Shown: positions 23,030 to 32,064 of the stretch, one piece after another
Numbering within the stretch: the stretch's first letter is position 1
Layout of the letters: every line of letters begins with the position of its first letter
Assembly (NCBI GenBank): GCA_048270425.1
Contig: JBLWSY010000005.1
Span: 62,001-126,000 of the forward strand
DNA from: Oceanospirillum sp048270425
GTDB lineage: Bacteria; Pseudomonadota; Gammaproteobacteria; Pseudomonadales; Halomonadaceae
Direction: 5' to 3'
DNA length: 64,000 nucleotides
Notes under the pieces: generated by a model
What the model was told of the DNA's origin: nothing
Databases searched by the model: none
Seen by the model: only the letters and a program-made list of their open reading frames with translations
Made by a program: the position numbers and the translations under genes

Positions 23030-23926
23030 ATGAATATTTTGCTCACAGGCGGCACAGGTTTTATCGGTAAAGCCCTTTGTCATCGTCTTTTGGATGATGG
23101 CCATGTGCTCTACGTGGTCAGTCGTCGGCCGGATCAGGTGAATTCTATTTTGGGACGTCCGGTCAATGCCGCCGCCGACCCTTTGCAATGGTTGGATCAG
23201 CCAATTGATGTGATGATCAATCTGGCAGGAGCTCCCATTGCTGATGCCCGCTGGAGCGATAGTCGCAAAGAAGAACTGCTTCAGAGTCGGCTTCGCCCAA
23301 CCCGTCAGCTGGTCCGCTTTGCAGAAGAAGCCAGCCACAAACCTAAGGTGCTGATCAGCGGCTCGGCGATCGGCTTTTATGGTGCCCATGGCGATGAAGA
23401 GGTAACGGAGTCATCAGACTGTCATGATGAGTTTGCTCATCTCCTTTGCCAGGCTTGGGAAAACGAGGCAATGGCAGCAGAGGAGAGCGGTGTCCGTGTC
23501 TGCCTGCTACGAACCGGTCTTGTTCTTGGGCCGGATGGTGGCATGCTTTCCCGCCTGTTGACCCCCTTTAAACTTGGATTGGGTGGCCGACTGGGTTCCG
23601 GTGAGCATTATATGCCATGGGTGCACCGGGATGACCTGATAGAAGCGATCCTTTTTCTGATGCAACGGGAAGATCTGAGTGGCGCTTTTAATGGAACTGC
23701 TCCAACGCCGGTCCGCAACGCCACTTTTAGTCGGATACTGGCAGGTGTGCTGAAACGTCCTCTGCTGATGCCGGTCCCAGCCTGTGTTCTTAAGTTGGCA
23801 TTAGGGGAGTTGTCGGAGATGTTGCTGACGGGTGCCAAGGTTGTGCCCCATCGGTTGCAGGAGGCCGGATTTGAGTTCCGTTACGCTACGCTGAAACCGG
23901 CTTTGGAGCAGATTTTAAGCCGGTAA
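23030..23926 (+). CDS. TIGR01777 family NAD-dependent epimerase (YfcH-like)
   Basis: The 298-residue protein is an extended SDR with the nucleotide-binding motif LLTGGTGFIGKAL at the N-terminus, GSAIGFYG in the active-site region and a C-terminal DUF1731 part (VPACVLKLALGE...VVPHRLQEAGFEFRY). Its substrate is unknown in the family. ATG 23030 has AGGAGG 8 nt upstream; the GTG at 23021 lies within that site. It is divergent from cbiX and shares its TTGTACAA pair. TIGR01777 genes often accompany phr and merR genes in gammaproteobacteria. Confidence 0.88.
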   Translation: MNILLTGGTGFIGKALCHRLLDDGHVLYVVSRRPDQVNSILGRPVNAAADPLQWLDQPIDVMINLAGAPIADARWSDSRKEELLQSRLRPTRQLVRFAEEASHKPKVLISGSAIGFYGAHGDEEVTESSDCHDEFAHLLCQAWENEAMAAEESGVRVCLLRTGLVLGPDGGMLSRLLTPFKLGLGGRLGSGEHYMPWVHRDDLIEAILFLMQREDLSGAFNGTAPTPVRNATFSRILAGVLKRPLLMPVPACVLKLALGELSEMLLTGAKVVPHRLQEAGFEFRYATLKPALEQILSR

Positions 23927-24093
23927 CCAAAGGTACACAGGAGAAACATTTTCAAAGTGGATTAGTTTGTTATTATGGGGGCAAATAACTAAAAATGAGC
24001 TGAAAGTGATTCCCTTGACCATATTGTGGGGAATCCCTCCCGAGCAGCTCATCTTGTAGTATCTTATCTTAAAGTGCTTCAGGGGCGTTTTGG

Positions 24094-25482
24094 ATGTCGG
24101 AACAAAATAACGAATATGATCTGAATCAGACTGATGAGTATGTTAACCATCTGGCTGATGTTGAGAAGACCAATCCGGCAACGGCTTCTGAAGATATTTT
24201 CAATGAACATGGCGTGCTGCTGCTTAAAAAGGGTGCAGTTATTAATCAGCGGGTTGCAGGGCATCTGGTCCAGCACAAGCTGAAAAAAGAGCTGGACCAG
24301 TCCATCAGTGTTGCCAACGCACTGACCGTTTATGACATCCTGAATCAAATTCTGGAACTGGTGGAGTCAGAGGCTCAGTTCAATCTTCTGCATCAGCATT
24401 TTGAATTTGAAGTCACTATTCGCCAGCTGCTTTTTGTCAAACCGATACCTGCGCAAGTGTTGCAGCGCCTGACGGTGATGCAGAAGGTGATGCCGGACGT
24501 GTACAAACGCAGTATCTTCTGCGCCTGGATGACACCGCTTCTTGCTAAAATTCAGGGCTTACCACACCAAAGCTACTACTCTGCATTCGCAGCCGGTTTG
24601 GGGCATGATATCGGCCTGCTGCATATCCCTGTCGATGCCGCCACCAAGGGTGAAGGTTTAACGTATCAGCAGTGGCGTGCGCTGAAAACCCATCCAATTG
24701 TGGCGCGCATCATTATGGAAGGCCGCAAGATCTATGATGAAGACGCCTTAAATGGTGTGTCTGATCACCAGGAACGTTGTGACCGCTCCGGTTATCCCGT
24801 CCAGAAACCGGCAAAAGAGATCAACTGGATCGCTCCATTGATTGCGATGTCCGATCAGCTGTTTGAAATTTTCTATGATGAAACGCGGCCCTCGAAAACA
24901 ATTCTTGCCTGGAACGCCTATCTTGAAGTGAACATGAGCACCTTTGGTGTTCGTAATGTAGAAACACTGCTGTCGGTATTGAAGGACCCCAAAATCGCAG
25001 CTCATGTCGATAAAGCTTTGCCGGAAGTTAAAGTAGAGGATGTTGCCCGACAAAATGAGCAGGTAAGCGAACTGTTCGATCTGGCGGTGGGCCTGTTTGA
25101 TATTGCTGCCAATTATCCCCGATCACGGATTGCCCGTGGTGTATCCGAATGCATTACCCAGATGCGCTGGGTGCGGGACTCAGCCGGTATGGGGTCTGAA
25201 CACCTGTCAGAATGGCTGGGGTGGGGCGAGAAACATAAAGATGAGATTGATGCTGGTGAGATGGCGGAAATCTCTGAGCTTCTGGTCTGCCTGCGCTGGC
25301 GCTTCCGTCACCTGTGGCGGCTGGCGGTTGAGTTCTCCTGGAACGATAAACTCTCTGCAGAAGACAAAACGATGGTTACGGCGATCTATAAGAAGATGCA
25401 GCCGTTGCTGCCGCGCCCCGGCCTGATCGATCCGGAAGCCCCGGAACCTGAGGTTCAGGCCGCCGCAATGGCGAATGAATAG
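24094..25482 (+). CDS. HD-GYP-like protein, degenerate catalytic motifs
   Basis: The 462-residue cytoplasmic protein has a central HD domain: GLGHDIGLLHIP near residue 170, TYQQWRALKTHP, and DHQERCDRSGYP near residue 228. Canonical HD-GYP cyclic-di-GMP phosphodiesterases have HHExxDGxGYP; here the first H is D and the DG is DR, while HD and GYP remain. The N-terminus resembles the lead-in of other HD-GYP proteins (EHGVLLLKKGAVIN). The C-terminal 150 residues are unassigned. It may be weakly active or a c-di-GMP effector. It stands alone and is followed by a terminator. Confidence 0.78.
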   Translation: MSEQNNEYDLNQTDEYVNHLADVEKTNPATASEDIFNEHGVLLLKKGAVINQRVAGHLVQHKLKKELDQSISVANALTVYDILNQILELVESEAQFNLLHQHFEFEVTIRQLLFVKPIPAQVLQRLTVMQKVMPDVYKRSIFCAWMTPLLAKIQGLPHQSYYSAFAAGLGHDIGLLHIPVDAATKGEGLTYQQWRALKTHPIVARIIMEGRKIYDEDALNGVSDHQERCDRSGYPVQKPAKEINWIAPLIAMSDQLFEIFYDETRPSKTILAWNAYLEVNMSTFGVRNVETLLSVLKDPKIAAHVDKALPEVKVEDVARQNEQVSELFDLAVGLFDIAANYPRSRIARGVSECITQMRWVRDSAGMGSEHLSEWLGWGEKHKDEIDAGEMAEISELLVCLRWRFRHLWRLAVEFSWNDKLSAEDKTMVTAIYKKMQPLLPRPGLIDPEAPEPEVQAAAMANE

Positions 25483-25523
25483 CGCGTAAGCCTAAATATC
25501 AGAAGTACAGACGCTGAATACAG

Positions 25524-25559
25524 AAAGAGCCGTAAGGTTAATCCTCACGGCTCTTTTTT
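25524..25559. terminator. Bidirectional terminator between HD-GYP-like gene and rapA
   Basis: AAAGAGCCGT (25524-25533) pairs with ACGGCTCTTT (25547-25556), followed by six Ts on the plus strand. It separates two convergent genes. Confidence 0.85.
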
Positions 25560-25579
25560 GTTTCTGATTGATAGCGGCG

Positions 25580-28453
25580 TTATGCCGTCACAATCACCCG
25601 GATGCCTTCGATGCTGACGCGGGCTTTTTCCAGTGCATCGGCCACGGCCATATATTCCAGCTCCAGTGCTTTAACCTCGATATCACGGATCGATGGGTTC
25701 ACTTCGCGCAGGGCTTTCATACGCTGCAGCTCCGGATAGAGCAGGGACTGCATCTTTAGCTGAGCCTCTTCGATCACGGTTGGCAGAATATCGTTGGCAC
25801 GTTCCTCTGCGGTATCCACCAAAGTGCGGATCTGCTCCTGACGCAGTTTTACTACTTCCCGGGCAGTCGCTTTTTTCAGCTTATCCAGTTTCGGACTCAG
25901 GCCTTCAAAGCTGACCTTTTTACCCAGATCATTGCCGCGCTCATCCAGCAGGAAGCGCAGGGTGGTTGGTGGCAGGTAACGGCCAATCTGAAGGTGTTTC
26001 GGTGCCGCGCAGTGAATCGCTGCGATCACTTCCAGTAGCAGGGTTCCTTCCGGCAGCGCCTTGGTTTTGAAGATGCTGACCGCATTGTTGCCCAGATTAC
26101 CGGAGACGATCTGTTCCCGCAGCGCCTGAACAAACGGGTGTTCCCAGCTGAAGAACTGCAGGTCTTCCCGGTGCAGGGCGTAATCACGGCTGGTGGTCAT
26201 GGAGAAGCCATCTTCGTTATCCAGCCCCGGCAGATCCGAGTTCAGCATGTGCTCACCCGGTGTCAGGTGCCAGCTGAATTCGCCGGTTTCTTCGCTGTTA
26301 ACACCGAAGATATCCAGCGCGCTTTCCAGCCAGGTATTCAGGGCTTCAGGATCATCCTGCGCTTCAATGGCTTCCACCAGCTCTTTGGCTTCCTGCGGAC
26401 GGCAGGCGTTACGCTCCAGCAAGCGGTCACGACCGGCCTGCATGGCAGCGTTGAGTTCCTGACGGCGGTTTGCAGTGGCTTCTGTCAGTTCTTCCAGACG
26501 GACTGCATCCTGATTGATGATGGCGTCAGAAACCGCATCACCAAACTCGGCAAACAGGGCTGATGCTGCAGGGCAAGGCGCAGCAAAAGCGTTCAGGCCT
26601 TTGTCGTACCATTCCAGCAGATCCTGCTGACCGGACTCTTCAAAGTAAGGTACGTGGATCTGAATATCATGCTGCTGACCGATACGGTCCAGACGGCCGA
26701 TACGCTGTTCCAGCAGATCCGGGTTGGCGGGCAGATCAAACAGCACCAGATGGCGGGCAAACTGGAAGTTACGGCCTTCACTGCCGATCTCAGAACAGAT
26801 GAGTACCGGAGGGCCGGCTTCGTGATCGGCAAACCAGGCCGCGGCGCGGTCACGCTCGAGAATGCTCAGGCCTTCGTGGAACGCCGGGGCGTGCAGGCCG
26901 GTTTTCTCTTTCAGGGCTTCTGACAGCGCCAGGGCGGTTGCCGCACTGTGGCAGATGAGTAGGGTTTTCTCGTCATCATGGTTGTGCAGGTGATCCAGTA
27001 GCCAGTGGAAGCGGCTGTCATCTTTGGCCCAGTTATCGGTGATTAGGGTGTCTTCGATAAACTGTTCCGGACTCAGGTGAGCCTGCAGCTCTGGTGCAGA
27101 CATCTGCGGCTCGTAGGCTTCCGGCAGTTCCAGCGGGTGACACTGCAGCTGACGCTGTTTAAAGCCGGAGACGGTATCACGAGTGTTGCGGAACAGTACG
27201 CGGCCGGTGCCATGGCGGTCCAGCAGCTGCCCCTGCAGCTGAGTGCAGGCGGAGTCGATCTGCTCCAGATCGGCTTCGTCATTTTCGATCAGTTCGATCA
27301 GGGCCTGAGCATCAGACTCCTGCAGCAGTTCACGCAGCTGGGCGATGACTGCTTTTGTTGCCGGCTCGCCATCAGCGATCGCTTCTAAGGCTTCTACTGC
27401 TTCAGCGATCGGCTGGTATTGGCCTTCTTCCTGTTCGAACTGTTCGAAGTTTGAGTAACGCTCCGGGTCTAATAAGCGCAGACGGGCAAAGTGACTGGTT
27501 TTGCCCAACTGTTCCGGTGTTGCGGTCAGCAGCAGCAGGCCGGAGGTGTCGGCCGCAAGCTGTTCAATACACTGATAGGCTTTACTCGGTGCTTCCGGAT
27601 GCCATTCCAGATGGTGCGCTTCATCAACCACCAGGGTGTCCCATTGCGCGGCAACGGCTTGCTCCTGCAGTTCCGGGTGATCGGTCAGCAGTTCCAGGCT
27701 GCAGATCACCAGCTGAGCCTGCTCGAAGGCGTTCTGCCCCGGATACTGAGCGCAGCGCTCATAATCGAACAGACTGAACTGCAGGTTGAAACGACGCAGC
27801 ATCTCTACCAGCCACTGGTTCTGCAGAGACTCCGGTACCACAATCAGAATGCGTTGGGCATTTCCGGTCAGCCACTGGCGATGCAGAATCAGACCGGCTT
27901 CTACGGTTTTACCCAAGCCCACTTCATCGGCCAGCAGAACCCGTGGCGCGTAACGGCTGGCAACACTGTGGGCGATATACAGCTGATGGGGAATCAGTGC
28001 CATGCGGGCACCGGACAGCCCCTGAATAGCCGCACGGTTCTGTTTGTCGCTCTGCAGCAGGGTGCGGTAGCGCAGGTTGAACCAGTCGTTACGGTCGATC
28101 TGACCGGTTAACAGACGGTCTTTGGCTTTCTGCAGGCTCAGGTGGTTATTGAGGTGGGTCTCCGGTACTTCTTTCTCGTTGCCTTCGGCATCCAGACAGA
28201 TGTAAACCAGGAGGCCATCCTCTTCCAGTGCGGTGGCAACGATAAAACGCTCACCTTCGTGACTTTCGATCTGGTCGCCACTGGAGAAAGATACCCGGGT
28301 CAGAGGTGCGGATCGGGTTGCATACACACGGGTCTCCCCGGAAGCCGGAAACAGCACGGTTACGCTTCGCATATCACAGGTCAGAATGGTTCCTAATCCT
28401 AAGTCACTTTCAGCGTCACTGATCCATCGTTGTCCGGGGGTGTAGGGCAGCAT
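25580..28453 (-). CDS. rapA: RNA polymerase-associated SWI2/SNF2 ATPase RapA
   Basis: RapA binds core RNA polymerase and promotes its recycling after transcription. The 957-residue protein (E. coli: 968) has the N-terminal Tudor-like region (PYTPGQRWISDAESDLGLGT), a Swi2/Snf2 helicase with Walker A LLADEVGLGKTVEAGL, DEAH box VVDEAHHLEW and motif III LLLLTATPEQLG, the helicase C domain with QRIGRLDRIGQ, and the RapA C-terminal domain. I start at ATG 28453 (AAGAGG upstream), which gives the conserved MLPYTPGQRW N-terminus; the longer frame adds 42 unrelated residues. Confidence 0.95.
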   Translation of the reverse strand: MLPYTPGQRWISDAESDLGLGTILTCDMRSVTVLFPASGETRVYATRSAPLTRVSFSSGDQIESHEGERFIVATALEEDGLLVYICLDAEGNEKEVPETHLNNHLSLQKAKDRLLTGQIDRNDWFNLRYRTLLQSDKQNRAAIQGLSGARMALIPHQLYIAHSVASRYAPRVLLADEVGLGKTVEAGLILHRQWLTGNAQRILIVVPESLQNQWLVEMLRRFNLQFSLFDYERCAQYPGQNAFEQAQLVICSLELLTDHPELQEQAVAAQWDTLVVDEAHHLEWHPEAPSKAYQCIEQLAADTSGLLLLTATPEQLGKTSHFARLRLLDPERYSNFEQFEQEEGQYQPIAEAVEALEAIADGEPATKAVIAQLRELLQESDAQALIELIENDEADLEQIDSACTQLQGQLLDRHGTGRVLFRNTRDTVSGFKQRQLQCHPLELPEAYEPQMSAPELQAHLSPEQFIEDTLITDNWAKDDSRFHWLLDHLHNHDDEKTLLICHSAATALALSEALKEKTGLHAPAFHEGLSILERDRAAAWFADHEAGPPVLICSEIGSEGRNFQFARHLVLFDLPANPDLLEQRIGRLDRIGQQHDIQIHVPYFEESGQQDLLEWYDKGLNAFAAPCPAASALFAEFGDAVSDAIINQDAVRLEELTEATANRRQELNAAMQAGRDRLLERNACRPQEAKELVEAIEAQDDPEALNTWLESALDIFGVNSEETGEFSWHLTPGEHMLNSDLPGLDNEDGFSMTTSRDYALHREDLQFFSWEHPFVQALREQIVSGNLGNNAVSIFKTKALPEGTLLLEVIAAIHCAAPKHLQIGRYLPPTTLRFLLDERGNDLGKKVSFEGLSPKLDKLKKATAREVVKLRQEQIRTLVDTAEERANDILPTVIEEAQLKMQSLLYPELQRMKALREVNPSIRDIEVKALELEYMAVADALEKARVSIEGIRVIVTA

Positions 28454-28815
28454 GATTACCTCTTTGAACCTGGTAGATTTTGGCAAACGGAGTTGTCTTC
28501 TCAGGCTGAAACCTGAGCGGTGGTGCAAAAAAAGGGCGCTATGGTAACGGATTTGTCCGCTGATCCCCAGCGCTTTCAAGCATAGATCACCGTAAGTGGT
28601 GTATCAGGTATTCCATTTTTTAGGGTAGTTTGGGCTGACTGTCTGATAAGGCTGGGGATATCGCGGCAAAACATCACTTTTTCTACCTCTTTATCGTTCT
28701 TTTTCTGGCACAATGAGGCAATCTTTTACCCATAGAGTCCACGCTGCAGTGTGCATGCTTACCGAGTTTTACCATTCAGGAGCCGAGGCAGCTTAAGGAA
28801 AGAGCCGGAGGGGTT

Positions 28816-29574
28816 ATGACGGAATTAAAAACAAAGAATCAGATTAAGGTCGCCTGTAAAAGTCATTTGAGTCGTTTAGGTTTAACCCTTGCGGCACTAA
28901 CGCTCTCGGCTTGCTCTTCCATGCCGGATGTCGGTGCCCGTCAGATGGAAGATGCCGCTCTGATTCAGCGGGTTCTGACTGAAGATGGCACCTTGCGACT
29001 GGCCAGCAGCGAATGTATGCGCTTACATCCCCAGCTGATGCCGCTGGCTTATGAGGCACAAACGGTCTGGTGGCAGCGTAATGGTCAGAGTGTGGTGGAA
29101 GCGGACCAGAGTCTGAACAAGCTGGTACTGGATTCCGTCGAGCGGGCCTATAACCCGACGGAAACCACTCTGGGACTTTCCGTTAGTCTGCAGGCATCGC
29201 TTACTGCTCAGGAAAACCGTGATGATCTGGTGAATGAAGATACCGATCTGGAAAGCTGCAGAACGCTGCTGACGGAATACAAACAGGGTGAACGGGATCT
29301 GAATCGTGATGAAGATCTGGCTGAACGTTTACCGCGTCTGAGTCAGTTAGCTGCAGAATATTATCCGCCAACCGGCAGCGACGATGAGATGCTGCAGAGC
29401 CCGGATCGCTCCCAGTTTATCGCCGAGCGTCTGGCGCAACAGGCTTTGTGTGAACAGGCGCAGTTAACGCCTTTGGTGCGTCAGTGGCCAAGGGAGGTAT
29501 ATAACGTCAGCTGTGGTCTGAACCGTCAGGCGCTGATTCGTTGTGAATGGAGTGAGTGCCGGGTTCTGCCTTAA
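28816..29574 (+). CDS. Unrecognised lipoprotein
   Basis: The 252-residue product has a basic N-terminus, a hydrophobic run and a lipobox (LTLSACSS) with Cys at residue 33, so it is probably an outer-membrane lipoprotein. The mature part is hydrophilic, mostly helical in character, with cysteines at QASSEC-, LESC-, ALC-, VSC-, RC- and SEC- positions that could form disulfides. A very strong GGAGGGG site precedes ATG 28816. I recognise no family. It is divergent from rapA and convergent with a thiol-oxidoreductase gene. No function is proposed. Confidence 0.75.
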   Translation: MTELKTKNQIKVACKSHLSRLGLTLAALTLSACSSMPDVGARQMEDAALIQRVLTEDGTLRLASSECMRLHPQLMPLAYEAQTVWWQRNGQSVVEADQSLNKLVLDSVERAYNPTETTLGLSVSLQASLTAQENRDDLVNEDTDLESCRTLLTEYKQGERDLNRDEDLAERLPRLSQLAAEYYPPTGSDDEMLQSPDRSQFIAERLAQQALCEQAQLTPLVRQWPREVYNVSCGLNRQALIRCEWSECRVLP

Positions 29575-29613
29575 TGGTGTAGCCCTTAATGCTGAATCTT
29601 CAGGTCTGTGTCG

Positions 29614-30456
29614 CTAATCGGCGCTGATCGCCTTTGCCATCTCTCTCAGGCGGGCGTGATTAACCTCTCCGATGTGGCTGTCGATTAGACGGCCATTTTT
29701 ATAGGCCAGCGTGATCGGCAGGCCAACTCCGTCAATCGCCTGCATCAGGCTCTGGTTCGGGTCTAGCAGAATCAGTGTTTCCGGAATCGGCTCGTCGTTG
29801 GTTTCAATAAAGCGGCGTACCATCTGAGGAGATTCGCCCTGATTCACCAGCCAGAGACGGACTTCCGGATGATCTTCGGCAAATTTGACCAGTGATGGCA
29901 TCTCTCGGCGGCAGGGCCCGCACCAGCTCGCCCACAGATTGAGAATCACAGCCCCTTTCTGCTGATCAAGTTGCAGAGCCTGTGCCTGATCGCCTTGCTG
30001 CAGGAGCATCGGCAGTGTCAGGGGAGGCATCGTCCGCTCCTGATTCTGGCTCAGGGGAGCCAGTACCGAGAGCCCCAGCCAGATAAAAGCAGAGACGGTT
30101 AACCAGCTAAGACCGGCGGCAAGAGGTTTAAGACTTCGGAGATACCAGAAACTAACCGCAACCGCTGCGACAAAAACAGCATTCAGCGAGTAGCCCGGTT
30201 GCCAGAAGTAGAGAATCGAGAGCGGTTCGTGCTGGTAGCTGTCGAAGTGCAGGGCAACGTAGGTCAGGCGACCTGAGATCAGTCCTAGCCAGAGGCAGTT
30301 TTGTGCCCAAGTGCTGAAGTTCAGGCGGGTATCCGGTTCACGTTTGTGCCAGATCCACTGCAGAAGTTCAGCCCCGATAAAGAAAATTACCACGGAAGCG
30401 ATCAGGTAGATCGCTTTCGCTGATAGCATAAAGGGGCCGAGTGAAATTGCATCCAT
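29614..30456 (-). CDS. Membrane-anchored TlpA-like thioredoxin with Lgt-like N-terminal domain
   Basis: The 280-residue protein has four or five hydrophobic helices (residues 1-130) and a C-terminal TlpA/thioredoxin domain with NLWASWCGPCRREMPSL (active-site CGPC) and the cis-proline segment GVGLPITLAY. The membrane part resembles prolipoprotein diacylglyceryl transferase (GLISGRLTYVALHFDSY; YFWQPGYSLNAVF), but I see no full Lgt catalytic set, so it may serve as an anchor or electron conduit. It is encoded 27 bp after a DsbG/DsbC-like gene, which suggests a periplasmic disulfide redox pair. Confidence 0.8.
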   Translation of the reverse strand: MDAISLGPFMLSAKAIYLIASVVIFFIGAELLQWIWHKREPDTRLNFSTWAQNCLWLGLISGRLTYVALHFDSYQHEPLSILYFWQPGYSLNAVFVAAVAVSFWYLRSLKPLAAGLSWLTVSAFIWLGLSVLAPLSQNQERTMPPLTLPMLLQQGDQAQALQLDQQKGAVILNLWASWCGPCRREMPSLVKFAEDHPEVRLWLVNQGESPQMVRRFIETNDEPIPETLILLDPNQSLMQAIDGVGLPITLAYKNGRLIDSHIGEVNHARLREMAKAISAD

Positions 30457-30483
30457 GCCGGAATCTTCAGCTCAGCTGTTCGC

Positions 30484-31503
30484 TTAACGGAAGCGGAACA
30501 GTTCAGGGTCGGTCTGCGGCTGTTCCGGCAGGCCTGTGATATGAGAGAACTCATCCAGCTTCGGCATACCGCTGCGGATATTCAGTTCGCCATTGTCATC
30601 GGCCCAGATCAGACCCGGAGTGCCCTGGATGCCAAAACGCTGCATCAGCTTCATGTTGTTCTGCAGCTGACGGCGGGAGGTCTCTTTAACCGGGATGGTT
30701 GGCTGCTCTTCGGTATTGAACAGACGCATGCTTTCGGCCAGCAGGTTTTCCGGGTTGCGATCCTGCAGAATCGCAGCCGCTTTGTCGCGGCTTTCAGGAT
30801 TCAGGAAGGCAACCGGAATCCAGCGAATCTCGACACCCTTGTCTACATAAGGCTGGAAGGCCTTCCAGGCCAGATGACAGAACGGGCAGCTAGGATCGAA
30901 GAAAGCGTAGATCACGCGCTTGGCTTCAACGGTTTTTTCCGTTGCGGTTGTGTCCTGTTCGCTGCTGTTCGAGTCGGTGGACGTTGCGGAATCCGGCAGA
31001 TTTTTCTCTTTGGGGGCACCTATGCTGATGTAGGTAGACTCTTCGAGCAGTGAGATATCAGGCTTTGGAAAATACTGTTGGGCATAAAGCTCAGACAGAT
31101 TCTGTCCGGCTTCATTGATCAGTGCGCCAGAGATCAGCGTGCGTTGATCCGGCGTGGTGTAAACCAGCGTAAACTGGCCATCCAAAGACAGTACCCAACC
31201 GGTCAGATCAGACTCTGCATTGAACTGGCTTTCCAGCACCATACCCTGTTCCAGCGCACGGGCGATAGGCAATGGCAGTTCCATTATGCTTTCGCTACCT
31301 TCGATGACGACGGCACTATCTGTTTGCAGATCATCTGCTGGCAGGTCGCTTTGCTTCGGAAGGACGTTGTTGGATGATGATGCATTAGCAACCTGAGTTG
31401 CAGGAGCTGTTTGGTTTTCTGTCAGGTTAGCCTGTGCAGAAAGCGTTCCTGCACCAAAAAGGGCCAGTGAAAACGCGACAGCAAAAGATCTTGTTCTTAG
31501 CAT
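30484..31503 (-). CDS. DsbG/DsbC-like periplasmic thiol-disulfide protein
   Basis: The 339-residue product has a signal peptide (MLRTRSFAVAFSLALFGAG, cleavage near AQA) and a C-terminal thioredoxin fold with FFDPSCPFCHLAWKAF, the CPFC redox site, and GTPGLIWAD with the cis-proline. DsbC/DsbG members isomerise disulfides or reduce oxidised cysteines in the periplasm. A low-complexity Ser/Thr/Glu linker (DSATSTDSNSSEQDTTATEK) separates an N-terminal region from the redox domain. I start at ATG 31503 rather than the GTG at 31533, to put the signal peptide at the N-terminus; neither has a clear ribosome site. Confidence 0.83.
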   Translation of the reverse strand: MLRTRSFAVAFSLALFGAGTLSAQANLTENQTAPATQVANASSSNNVLPKQSDLPADDLQTDSAVVIEGSESIMELPLPIARALEQGMVLESQFNAESDLTGWVLSLDGQFTLVYTTPDQRTLISGALINEAGQNLSELYAQQYFPKPDISLLEESTYISIGAPKEKNLPDSATSTDSNSSEQDTTATEKTVEAKRVIYAFFDPSCPFCHLAWKAFQPYVDKGVEIRWIPVAFLNPESRDKAAAILQDRNPENLLAESMRLFNTEEQPTIPVKETSRRQLQNNMKLMQRFGIQGTPGLIWADDNGELNIRSGMPKLDEFSHITGLPEQPQTDPELFRFR

Positions 31504-31667
31504 TTGGCAGCCATAATGTTTGAATTTAAGCACTTAGGATGTGAGTGTGAAACAATATTGAATTGCATTGTAAACGATCCTGATTCAGAACGCAGTTCGC
31601 GCTTAGGGTTCCCCGTTTTATCAGTGGGTTTGTGGTAGACGACATTACTAACACAGAGAGACAACAG

Positions 31668-31880
31668 ATGATGAATGATGGTTTGCGCTTGGCAGCAGTG
31701 GGCAGTCAGCTGATCGGTTTTATGGTGATCTTTATGATGCGTACCTATGAGGTTGCCACTTTCTGGCAAGGTTTGGTGCTGGCACTGATGTTGTTGTCGG
31801 CTTTTCTGATCTGGATGCGTCGTCGCTATGATCGCAATAAAAAGCTGATGCAACAGCAGAGCAAAAACGCCCCGGAATAA
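31668..31880 (+). CDS. Small two-helix membrane protein
   Basis: A 70-residue protein with two hydrophobic helices (LIGFMVIFMMR and FWQGLVLALMLLSAFLIW) and a basic C-terminal tail (RRRYDRNKKL). ATG 31668 has GAGAGA upstream; a GTG at 31632 in the same frame has no such site. The family is not recognised. It is divergent from the DsbG-like gene. Confidence 0.6.
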   Translation: MMNDGLRLAAVGSQLIGFMVIFMMRTYEVATFWQGLVLALMLLSAFLIWMRRRYDRNKKLMQQQSKNAPE

Positions 31881-32064
31881 GACTGATGGTCCTGTGTTAA
31901 GCCCCTTGCTGTGCTGGCAGTTGGCAAGGTCTGAGACCAGCGTTATAGTCAAATGAACCCTAAAGAATAAAGGCTGAGGGCACACTCAGTGCCATCAGAC
32001 ATAACGAAAAATGACGATAAAGAAGAAGGCGACAAGGATGCCGTTTTCTTTGCAGGAGAGAACC

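Noticed and set aside
28706..28720. Sigma-54-like TGGCAC followed by GGCA upstream of the lipoprotein gene
   Set aside because: The GC element is one base too close to the GG element and lacks TT before it, so the -24/-12 geometry fails.
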